From positions 17,046-81,045 of the forward strand of contig JBFJTG010000003.1 of NCBI GenBank assembly GCA_041625575.1: a DNA stretch of 64,000 nucleotides. Reading direction: 5' to 3'. The notes beneath the pieces are model-generated. The model was not told the origin of the DNA. It searched no databases and was given only the letters and a program-made list of their open reading frames with translations. Shown here piece by piece: positions 8,602 to 15,942 of this stretch. Source of the stretch: Litorivivens sp041625575. GTDB taxonomy: Bacteria > Pseudomonadota > Gammaproteobacteria > Pseudomonadales > Spongiibacteraceae. The stretch's first letter is position 1. Each line of letters opens with the position of its first letter. A program made the translations under genes and the position numbers.

Positions 8602-9579
8602 TTAGCGCAAAAATTTGAGGTATTTACCCACGCCAGAGCTCTCCATCTGCTCTTCAATGACGGCACGGGTAATCAGGGTATAGCCCTTTTCTTCGGCGAA
8701 ATCTTCGATATTGCCCACTGCAAAGCCGCGTACGAAGCGGGGGGACTTCGCTACCAGCTCTACCGCTTCGCTCTCCCAATCCATGCTGATCTTGAGGCCT
8801 TTTTCCTGAGCCAAACGCGTCGCCCCTTCGTTACTGCGTGCCGCAGCCTTGGCTTCTTTCGCCCGCTGGCGCGCCCAGTATTCCGAGTCATCCGGTCGTG
8901 TTGCCTCATAGATGCCTTTTACGTCAGGCATCTCGCCCAGAATTTTCACCAAATTGTCAGCCCAACGCATCGGTATAATGACAAACAGCTCTTCAGGCTT
9001 GAGCTTATTATTCATACGTCCACCCATGTCGCCGGGGGTGAGAACAACATTTTCTTCAAACCACGGACTGACAAAAAGGTCGGTACAGAAAGAACCACCG
9101 GCCGCTGAGCCGGGCTGTACACCATCTTCTACAGCGCGCGCGGCTGCAATCTGACAGGCCCAGGCAGGAGTACAAACAAGTGCCATCCAGCTAATATCAA
9201 CGCCCTCGGGCACCTTATCCAAAGGCGCCGTGCCGATTGCGCGCACGGTTCCTTGTGGCAGTACAAATTTACCCGAATTCATGGCATACGCCGAATCAAT
9301 ATTATAGGCTGGGATATAGTCGGTCAGAATTCGGCCAGAACGTATTTGCTCATTGCCCTCGTGAACACCCGTGATAAAAGCACCGTGCACACAGTCCTGA
9401 TGCTCGCGATCAAAATAGGCCAATTTACCGTCATCCATCGCATGGCGCAGAATTTGGCATGGGTCTACTTTTAAGCCTTGATACTGGGGCGGAATGTCCT
9501 TTTCAAAAAGGCTTACCGCCACCGCATTCCCGCGAATCTTTCCTTCCAGAACTTCACATATTGCTTTGATATTGGCCAT
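8602..9579 (-). CDS. DUF169 protein with C-terminal PCP_red-like domain
   Basis: 325 residues from ATG at 9579, chosen for its AAGGAG. Residues about 5-215 match the DUF169 (COG2043) pattern: PPQYQGLKVDPCQILRHA, then DCVHGAFITGVHEGNEQIRSG, a Cys-containing stretch ALVCTPAWACQIAAA and the glycine-rich PGDMGGRMNNKL. After a charged helical linker (about 240-270), the last 55 residues (SMDWESEAVELVAKSPRFVRG ending at GYTLITRAVIEEQMES) follow the PCP_red domain pattern known from the C-terminus of light-independent protochlorophyllide reductase subunit B and from some redox proteins. There is no photosynthesis gene nearby. It is the last gene of an operon with DUF1838 and a TonB receptor. The function is unknown; a redox or cofactor-binding role is conceivable. 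Confidence 0.72.
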   Translation of the reverse strand: MANIKAICEVLEGKIRGNAVAVSLFEKDIPPQYQGLKVDPCQILRHAMDDGKLAYFDREHQDCVHGAFITGVHEGNEQIRSGRILTDYIPAYNIDSAYAMNSGKFVLPQGTVRAIGTAPLDKVPEGVDISWMALVCTPAWACQIAAARAVEDGVQPGSAAGGSFCTDLFVSPWFEENVVLTPGDMGGRMNNKLKPEELFVIIPMRWADNLVKILGEMPDVKGIYEATRPDDSEYWARQRAKEAKAAARSNEGATRLAQEKGLKISMDWESEAVELVAKSPRFVRGFAVGNIEDFAEEKGYTLITRAVIEEQMESSGVGKYLKFLR

Positions 9580-9593
9580 TTTATCTCCTTTAT

Positions 9594-10550
9594 TTAAGCC
9601 CTTATCTCCGGAGGCATATCGCGCGCGTAGGCCTCCCACGTTCCAATGGGGGAGCCATCGTCCCAGTCCTGTGACGGCTCCAAAAAACTCGGGTAATGCT
9701 TTTCAGTGTAGGCTCGAACCTTGGCTGGCACATCATCAAACCCGCGAGCGCTTTTGTGTGAATGCATGCGCCCGAATAATATGCCGTCTACCCCGCTTTG
9801 CCCCATACGCATCCAGGGCCACCATGGCGAAAGCCGGGAAAAACCACAGTGATAGTCAAGCGAAGCAACACTGCGATCTTCGAGTGCCGCGCTGTCGACA
9901 CTGAAGGTAAAATGCTCGGAAGGGTTAATAAACTCACCTGTCGAAGCCTTCGGCCACTTCTCTGGCGTCACCGGATTACGGTAGCGGTGGGTATAGTCCC
10001 AGGACAACAGAGTGCGATCTCCACAGCGCTCCCAAGGCAATACGAATGGCACACTGCCATCATCATTCACTACTGCGGTGGCTTCATTCATCAAGGTCGG
10101 AGCGTCATTGCCATCGCCGAAATCAAAGCGCGGCATTTGCGGGCCAAGTACTCCACGAATTCTGTCATTCAAAAAATTAAAGGGCTTTACGGTCTCACCC
10201 GTAAAAGGATTTTGCCACTGTTCCAGAATGTCGCCCGTGCGCGGGTCGCTGAAGTAGCCCACTTCCTTGCCGCGCAGGCGCACATTGCCGTTGGGCTCCA
10301 AACGTGACTCGAAAATGCCGAAGCCGCAGTAACCAAATAAGGGCTGCAAACGCTGATTGCCGATCATCGCAAACATCAAACCATGAAATGCACCGACCAC
10401 CGGCGCATCGTAACCGGCCCACAATTTTCCAAACCCATACAAATTATCGTAGGGGTCAGATAAATCCAAAGCGCTGCGATCTGACGCTTGTGTCGAGTCG
10501 CCCTTTTGCTGAGAAAAAGACTGCCTGATAATGTCCGGAATCAAACTCAT
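9594..10550 (-). CDS. DUF1838 family protein
   Basis: 318 residues. The pattern fits DUF1838: an N-terminal LYGFGKLWAGYDAPVVGAFHG, a central FSDPRTGDILEQWQNPFTGE, then SWDYTHRYRNPVTPEKWP and the aromatic C-terminal LSPWWPWMRMGQSGVDG. Unlike many relatives it has no obvious signal or Tat peptide, so it is probably cytoplasmic. No catalytic residues are known for the family. It starts 3 bp after the stop of the TonB receptor and ends 14 bp before the DUF169 gene, so the three are one transcription unit and probably handle the same imported compound. Confidence 0.7.
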   Translation of the reverse strand: MSLIPDIIRQSFSQQKGDSTQASDRSALDLSDPYDNLYGFGKLWAGYDAPVVGAFHGLMFAMIGNQRLQPLFGYCGFGIFESRLEPNGNVRLRGKEVGYFSDPRTGDILEQWQNPFTGETVKPFNFLNDRIRGVLGPQMPRFDFGDGNDAPTLMNEATAVVNDDGSVPFVLPWERCGDRTLLSWDYTHRYRNPVTPEKWPKASTGEFINPSEHFTFSVDSAALEDRSVASLDYHCGFSRLSPWWPWMRMGQSGVDGILFGRMHSHKSARGFDDVPAKVRAYTEKHYPSFLEPSQDWDDGSPIGTWEAYARDMPPEIRA

Positions 10551-10553
10551 ACT

Positions 10554-13205
10554 CTACAAACTATATTTCAAGGTCGCCCCGTAGGACGGCCCCGGCAATT
10601 TGCTAACCAGGTATTGGTTGAATATCGTGATATAAAACGAATACGCAACCACCTCTTCATCAAGAATATTTTTACCCCAGAAGTTCACATTCCAGCGATC
10701 GTCCGGACTGCTGAAATTAATTGATGCGTTGGTGACTGTCCGCTCGGGAATGGTCGTAACGTTAAGCGGCGTAACAAATTGCTTCGACTGGTAATTTGCA
10801 TCCAAGCGCGCATTCATTGCCCAGCCGGCCGCTAAACGCGCATTGAAGTTCAGCCCTACACTGGCCTGCTGCTTGGAGCTGCGAGGCATTTGGCTACCAC
10901 CCACATCGCCATCGGCCCGGCAAATATTTGACGCGGCACAATCTATGCGGTTTTTAGCCGGCGAATAAATAACGCCATCCTTATAGCTCGCATCGTTGAA
11001 GGTATAGCCTGCATCGACACTAAAGTACTGGTTGGCGTTGTAATTCAGCTCGAGTTCGAGCCCATAGCTCGTCGCGTCGCCGATATTGGCAATCAGATCA
11101 CTGCTCGATAACGATGCATTCACAGGTGGCTGGGAGCCCTGCAAATCGAGCCAATCGATATAAAACAGTGCTCCGTTCAAGATCAGACTGTGGTCGAGAA
11201 AACTATTTTTTGAACCGAGCTCAAAGCTGTAGCTTTCAGACACTTGATAGGTAAGCTGCGAGGCAGCCTCGGCATTATTAAAGCCGCCTGTTTTCAGCCC
11301 GCGCGCCACCGCCATAAAGAGTTTCTGATCCTCGTTAAGCTGGTAATCCAGAGTCACGCGCGGAGTGAAGTAACGAAATGTCTTTTTGTCACGCGGCACA
11401 ATAATGCCATCATTCAGCGTGGTTTGATCAGGGCGACGGCTGCCGTTGCCACTTACACTGTCTGGTGGCAGGGGAAGAATCGGGTCTTGGCCAGCGGTAT
11501 AGGTGTAACTCTGCCCGTCTGCAATCGCAAACGAATCGGTCAGCCTGGTAACGCTTTTCTGCTCGACACTATAGCGCCCTTCAAAGGTACCCGCGAGGCG
11601 CTCGGTAAAATCTATGCTAACTGACGCAAACAGCGCGCTGATTCTGTCTTCGAATTCAGACAATTCGCCTTTAGCGCTCGCGTGCTGACGACTGCCTTGA
11701 TCCCAAACGATCGGCGCGGTAGCACTCGCTTCCGCCAAAATTGGCGAAGGCGCTGAAGTCGGGGTGTTACAGTTTTCAATGTTTTGCTGCGAATCCGCGT
11801 TACACAGGGTGTTTAAAAACAACTGCACCCATTCGGTATCTTCCACCACTGAGTAATAGGCGCCGCCACTAATCAAGGTGCGCTCACTCATGGTCCAGTC
11901 TAAGCGCAGCTCATTCGAGAAGGTTCTAACATCAACATTGGGTCGTCCACTGAATGAATTTATGCGGGTTATCCCGTTTTCCCCGCCCATTGCTGACAAG
12001 GGGATATTGGTCGCAATACGCTGGCCCAAAATCGGATCTTCGCCGCCCGGACCGCCGGTCGTTTCAGAGAAATGCTGTGCGTAGCCAAACAGGTAATGAG
12101 CGCTGAGATTCTCTCCGAGAGCCCAGTCTGCAGCAAGGGTATAAAAGTCTGTGTCGGCCAAGGCACCCATGCCCCGAGGATCAATTACAATGCCCGGCAC
12201 CGTGCGGAAAGTCACATCAGATGCAGCATTCGGCAGCTCACCACAGAAAAGCGTATTGCCGCTGACCATTTGGTTGCCACTAATGTCGGGCTGGGTCGAA
12301 AAATTACAATTGAGGTCATTCTCCGCCTCGGTGCGCAAGCCAAATCCCGCAGCACCAACACCCGAGATCATATATCCGGGCTGCGTTTCACGTTCGGCTT
12401 CACTGCGGTAGTAGCCCACTCGAAAGCTTAAGTCGTCCGTAGCCTGAAAACTCAAACCAACATTGATGGCTTCATCTTCCCAACCGCCAAGCCGCCCGCG
12501 CGTATTCGGGCCGCTCGGGTTTGCGTCAGCGACGGGGTGATCATTTTTGGTATGCCCGTCGTAGCGGCTTTGACCGTAGCCAAGGCGCACCGACAGTCTG
12601 CCGCCCGCAGTAAGCGCCCCACTGACGGCCACTCGAAAATCTTCCCGCTCATCACTGCCCGCTGTTAGCGAAACATAACCACTTAATTCCTCTGTAGGTG
12701 CCTGCGGAATATAATTAACCGCACCGGCAAAAGCATTGCGACCGTATAGCGCATTTTGCGGCCCCTTCACCACCTCCACACGCTCCATATCGATCAATCC
12801 GATGTTAAGCATGCTCTGGCGTGGCATGTACACACCATCCATAAAAAAGGAAACATTCTGTACCCGGGCAATCGTAAACTGCGGCGCCAGACCTCTTATA
12901 ACGGCGTTGCTGTGGTGCCCCGAGGTGATGCTCCCGTCAAAGGTAAAGCCCGGCGTTGCGGCCGCAATATCCTCCATACCCGTATAGCCACGCTGCGCCA
13001 TATCCTGGGCAGTAAAGGGTGTTATGGAGACGGGAACGTCCTGCAGTGATTCTTGACGCTTGCGCGCCGTCACGAGCACTTCTTCTATAGCTTTGTTTTT
13101 AGACGAATGTTTAGCCGCGCCCGATTCGGGCTCCAGATTCTGGGCAAAACTTGGGCCACCCAGCGCCAGAAAAGTGGCCGCTAGAAAATAGACGAGAGAT
13201 TTCAT
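10554..13205 (-). CDS. TonB-dependent outer-membrane receptor
   Basis: 883 residues from ATG at 13205, which has GGCAGG upstream and opens directly with a signal peptide (MKSLVYFLAATFLALGGPSFA). A second ATG at 13220 lacks a ribosome site. A TonB box (EEVLVTARKR) precedes the plug (about 45-165), with VPVSITPFTAQDMAQRG and the plug-end motif MERVEVVKGPQNALYGRN. The rest is a 22-strand-type barrel with the usual late motif TLDYQLNEDQKLFMAVARGLKTGGFN. It imports a large or scarce ligand, energised by TonB-ExbBD encoded elsewhere. It leads the DUF1838/DUF169 operon, so the ligand is more likely an organic substrate than a siderophore; this is inference. Confidence 0.93.
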   Translation of the reverse strand: MKSLVYFLAATFLALGGPSFAQNLEPESGAAKHSSKNKAIEEVLVTARKRQESLQDVPVSITPFTAQDMAQRGYTGMEDIAAATPGFTFDGSITSGHHSNAVIRGLAPQFTIARVQNVSFFMDGVYMPRQSMLNIGLIDMERVEVVKGPQNALYGRNAFAGAVNYIPQAPTEELSGYVSLTAGSDEREDFRVAVSGALTAGGRLSVRLGYGQSRYDGHTKNDHPVADANPSGPNTRGRLGGWEDEAINVGLSFQATDDLSFRVGYYRSEAERETQPGYMISGVGAAGFGLRTEAENDLNCNFSTQPDISGNQMVSGNTLFCGELPNAASDVTFRTVPGIVIDPRGMGALADTDFYTLAADWALGENLSAHYLFGYAQHFSETTGGPGGEDPILGQRIATNIPLSAMGGENGITRINSFSGRPNVDVRTFSNELRLDWTMSERTLISGGAYYSVVEDTEWVQLFLNTLCNADSQQNIENCNTPTSAPSPILAEASATAPIVWDQGSRQHASAKGELSEFEDRISALFASVSIDFTERLAGTFEGRYSVEQKSVTRLTDSFAIADGQSYTYTAGQDPILPLPPDSVSGNGSRRPDQTTLNDGIIVPRDKKTFRYFTPRVTLDYQLNEDQKLFMAVARGLKTGGFNNAEAASQLTYQVSESYSFELGSKNSFLDHSLILNGALFYIDWLDLQGSQPPVNASLSSSDLIANIGDATSYGLELELNYNANQYFSVDAGYTFNDASYKDGVIYSPAKNRIDCAASNICRADGDVGGSQMPRSSKQQASVGLNFNARLAAGWAMNARLDANYQSKQFVTPLNVTTIPERTVTNASINFSSPDDRWNVNFWGKNILDEEVVAYSFYITIFNQYLVSKLPGPSYGATLKYSL

Positions 13206-13293
13206 AAACAAACCTGCCATTCAATTTGAGATTATTATTATTTTGATAAGTCGCGCGAGCAGACTTATTCCAACCATCAATGAGTTTACAAAG

Positions 13294-14109
13294 CTAGTAA
13301 GGCGCCCCTATCGCCTTAAGGTGCGGATCATTCTCCGGATCATCAGAGACATAGCCGCCGCCGTGCACCAGCCCAAATACAAAGGGATGTCGCTTCGCTG
13401 GAGGTGTCACTTCCTCACTCCAGGGCGCGGGCATTCGCATCGCAAAGGAACAGCCGGTCAAGGCAAGTGCCTGCAATGCAATAAAAATCCAGTAAGCGTC
13501 GTAGGCAACAAAATACAGTAGGCAGAAGGTCACGTTCGGAATATGCGTGAGCGGCACCTTCCATTTAATTGTCCAGGGCGTATCGTGCTCCGGTGCGATA
13601 TAGACGTCCCAATAAAGGTCCTGCCAGAGATACTGCCAGAGGGAAATAAAGGTGTAGGCCAACAAGAACACCGCCCAGAGCGGCCAGTCGGGCGTGATAT
13701 TGATTGTTAAATGCCAAAAACCCAGAAAACACAGCGGGTAGCTAATGCCCCAGATCACCCCGAAAAACAACTGCGCCGGAATATCGAGCTTTCTGCCAAA
13801 GCGCAGCGTCCATTTTGCCCAAATGCCCCAGTACGCAATTAGGACGAAAACGAGGAGCAACGCGCCCAGCAATAATCCGTAGCGACTTTCTTTCAAAACT
13901 TCGGGAATGAAGGGCGTGGCTAAAGCCGCCTCTGTTGCGCCGGTCAGCCAGGCAAACAAAAAGCAGCAGCCAAAATAGATAAAAGCACGCAGCCAGGCGG
14001 CCATCGGCGAAAAAATTTCCGCAGCGTGTCGGCGATACCCCACTACGTATACCAGCAGTAAGCAGAGGGTTGTCAGGGCAATCCCGTAGTGAAATAAATC
14101 AATCGTCAT
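13294..14109 (-). CDS. Unrecognised multi-pass membrane protein
   Basis: 271 residues with about seven hydrophobic segments, starting near residues 7-26, 40-62, 79-99, 113-133, 141-162 and 190-225. Polar loops hold several Trp and Asp residues (YLWQDLYWDVYIAPEHD). The C-terminal 45 residues are soluble and rich in Pro and His (FGLVHGGGYVSDDPENDPH). No family is recognised. It lies 88 bp before the TonB receptor on the same strand and could be the first gene of that operon. It is divergent from the amidohydrolase at 14387. A transporter or membrane enzyme acting on the same substrate is possible. Confidence 0.65.
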   Translation of the reverse strand: MTIDLFHYGIALTTLCLLLVYVVGYRRHAAEIFSPMAAWLRAFIYFGCCFLFAWLTGATEAALATPFIPEVLKESRYGLLLGALLLVFVLIAYWGIWAKWTLRFGRKLDIPAQLFFGVIWGISYPLCFLGFWHLTINITPDWPLWAVFLLAYTFISLWQYLWQDLYWDVYIAPEHDTPWTIKWKVPLTHIPNVTFCLLYFVAYDAYWIFIALQALALTGCSFAMRMPAPWSEEVTPPAKRHPFVFGLVHGGGYVSDDPENDPHLKAIGAPY

Positions 14110-14386
14110 TCAAATGCTCCATGAGCTGTCGGCGCAGCGCAGCTGGCACACATACAAACACTATTGTTATATCATTAAATCTTATTGCCCGACGAATTGC
14201 GATGCAAGCATTTTTGGCCTGAAATACCGATTCGCTGTCAACATATCGCGCCATCTGATGAGCGCCAAACAACAGCAATTACGCACACAATGGTCACCCA
14301 AAATTGACCGAATGGCCCATCGCTGAACCGCCCCCTTAGGCCTATGATATTAAGCTGATATCGAATCGACTATTTTGGAGCGACCC

Positions 14387-15583
14387 ATGAGTGACTTAGG
14401 CTATCGTCCGTTTGACGGCGACAACCACTACTACGAAGCCGAAGATGCCTTCACCCGACACGTACCGAAGAACATGCGTGCCCGCTGCGTACAGTGGGCC
14501 GAAATCGAAGGCCGCAAGCGCCACGTTGTCGGCGGCAAGGTCTCCTATGCGGTAACCAACCCTACCTGGGATCCCATCGCCAAGCCGGGTTCGATTTCAG
14601 ACTTTTTGCGCGGCAACCCTAACAAGCTCAAACCTGAAGAACTCATGAGCGACCCGGAGCCGCTGCCAGCCTGCTACATCAACCGCGACGCGCGGGTTGC
14701 GACCATCGACGAGCAAGGTCTGGACGCCATTTGGTTGTTCCCTACCCTAGGCGTACTTTATGAAGAATTACTCAAGCATGATCTCGATGCTGTAAAAACC
14801 CAGTTTCGGGCTTTCAACCGCTGGCTGGAAGAAGACTGGGGCTGCAACTACCAGAACCGCATCTTCGCCTCGCCCTACATTTCGCTAGCCGATGTGGGCT
14901 TTGCTTGCGAAGAACTCGAGTGGGCCATCAAGCAAGGCGCTCGCACCGTGTGCATGCGCCCCGCTGCCGTATGGACGAAATACGGGCCGAAGTCACCTGC
15001 CGATCCCATGTTCGACCCCTTCTGGTCGCGAGTAAACGAAGCGGGCATTACCGTGGTTGTACACGCATCAGATTCGGGCTACACCACCCACGGCTATGTT
15101 GCCGACGGCTTTAGCAGCGGCGGCTCCAGCGCCTTCGCTTCTTGGGCGCCGAATATCAAGCACTTCAATATCGAACGCGCGGCTTACGATTTCCTGATTA
15201 CCCTGTGCTACGAAAAACTGTTCGAGCGCTTTCCGAACCTGCGCATTGCTTCCATTGAAAACGGCGCGGAGTTTTTGCCCGACTTGGTGCGCAAGCTAAA
15301 ACAGTCGCGCGATCGTATGGCAACCATGGGCTACTACAAAGAAGACCCTGTGGAGCTTTTCAAAAAGCACGTATGGATCAATCCTTTCTGGGAAGATGAT
15401 GTTTACGAAGTGGAAGAAATCATGGGCGCGGATCGCGTGATTTTCGGCTCCGATTGGCCACATATTGAAGGCATGCCAACACCGCTGGCCTACTTGCCAG
15501 AATTGTCTAAGTTCGATGACATTAAGAAAAAGAAAATTCTGCGCGACAACGTGCTTGAATTAAACGAGCTGAAGCCTAGCTAA
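14387..15583 (+). CDS. Amidohydrolase-2 family metal-dependent hydrolase or decarboxylase
   Basis: 398 residues from ATG at 14387, with GGAG eight bases upstream; a TTG 12 bases earlier lies within the ribosome site. It starts with a metal-binding-type DGDNHYYE. A central VVVHASDSGY supplies the barrel His, then SIENGAEFLPDL, and near the C-terminus FGSDWPHIEGMPTPLAYL holds the catalytic Asp of the family. This is the layout of the ACMSD/amidohydrolase-2 group (PF04909), TIM-barrel enzymes that hydrolyse or decarboxylate ring-cleavage and aromatic acids. The substrate is unknown. It is monocistronic, between the divergent membrane protein and a degenerated region downstream. Confidence 0.85.
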   Translation: MSDLGYRPFDGDNHYYEAEDAFTRHVPKNMRARCVQWAEIEGRKRHVVGGKVSYAVTNPTWDPIAKPGSISDFLRGNPNKLKPEELMSDPEPLPACYINRDARVATIDEQGLDAIWLFPTLGVLYEELLKHDLDAVKTQFRAFNRWLEEDWGCNYQNRIFASPYISLADVGFACEELEWAIKQGARTVCMRPAAVWTKYGPKSPADPMFDPFWSRVNEAGITVVVHASDSGYTTHGYVADGFSSGGSSAFASWAPNIKHFNIERAAYDFLITLCYEKLFERFPNLRIASIENGAEFLPDLVRKLKQSRDRMATMGYYKEDPVELFKKHVWINPFWEDDVYEVEEIMGADRVIFGSDWPHIEGMPTPLAYLPELSKFDDIKKKKILRDNVLELNELKPS

Positions 15584-15586
15584 GAG

Positions 15587-15616
15587 GAAAAAAGGCCGGC
15601 CACTTGCGTGGCCGGC
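15587..15616 (-). terminator. Rho-independent terminator with 9-bp GC stem
   Basis: GCCGGCCAC (15595-15603), loop TTGC, GTGGCCGGC (15608-15616). On the minus strand the stem is followed by a run of T, so it terminates the receptor-side transcript, including the degenerated genes at 15628-15940. It also stands 11 bp after the amidohydrolase stop and may slow plus-strand transcription. Confidence 0.8.
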
Positions 15617-15627
15617 AAAGGTGATTC

Positions 15628-15723
15628 TCAGTCGAAGTGGTAACGCACATCCAGTTGGTAAATCGCTGCGTCAGGAAGCGCCGCAGACACGTAGTTGCCT
15701 GCCAGCAAGGTCCATCGCAAGTT
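15628..15723 (-). pseudogene. C-terminal remnant of a TonB-dependent receptor
   Basis: About 31 codons ending in TGA at 15628 translate to LAGNYVSAALPDAAIYQLDV, then RYHFD. This matches the last beta strands of TonB receptors; the intact receptor next door ends GNYIYASLPDEPSYHLDFRY. No start or plug is present. It follows the 3-hydroxyacyl-CoA dehydrogenase fragment and precedes a terminator, so it is the collapsed end of a second receptor gene. Confidence 0.75.
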
Positions 15724-15724
15724 T

Positions 15725-15940
15725 TCAGGAAATTGCCTTCAATGTTTTAACAATGCTGCCGTTGATCTTTTCCCAGAATTCATCTGAACCGGAATTTTGA
15801 TATTGATAAAATCCTTTGCCGGTTTTAACACCGAAATCGCCATTGTTCACTTTATCGCGGACACCTTGGTGCGATCGAAAACTGGGGTCATTATTTACCT
15901 CAGCAAGATACTCTCCAACATTGGCAAATTTTCCTATCAC
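15725..15940 (-). pseudogene. C-terminal fragment of a 3-hydroxyacyl-CoA dehydrogenase
   Basis: 71 codons with the typical end of this family: EYLAEVNNDPSFRSHQGVRD followed by GDFGVKTGKGFYQY. The NAD-binding domain and the catalytic His are missing. The apparent GTG start is two bases after the stop of the intact receptor gene and has no convincing ribosome site. The intact dehydrogenase at 19597-20760 has the equivalent stretch LGLKTGQGFYRY but is not identical, so this is an old or diverged copy. Translation of a small product cannot be excluded. Confidence 0.75.
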
Positions 15941-15942
15941 GA

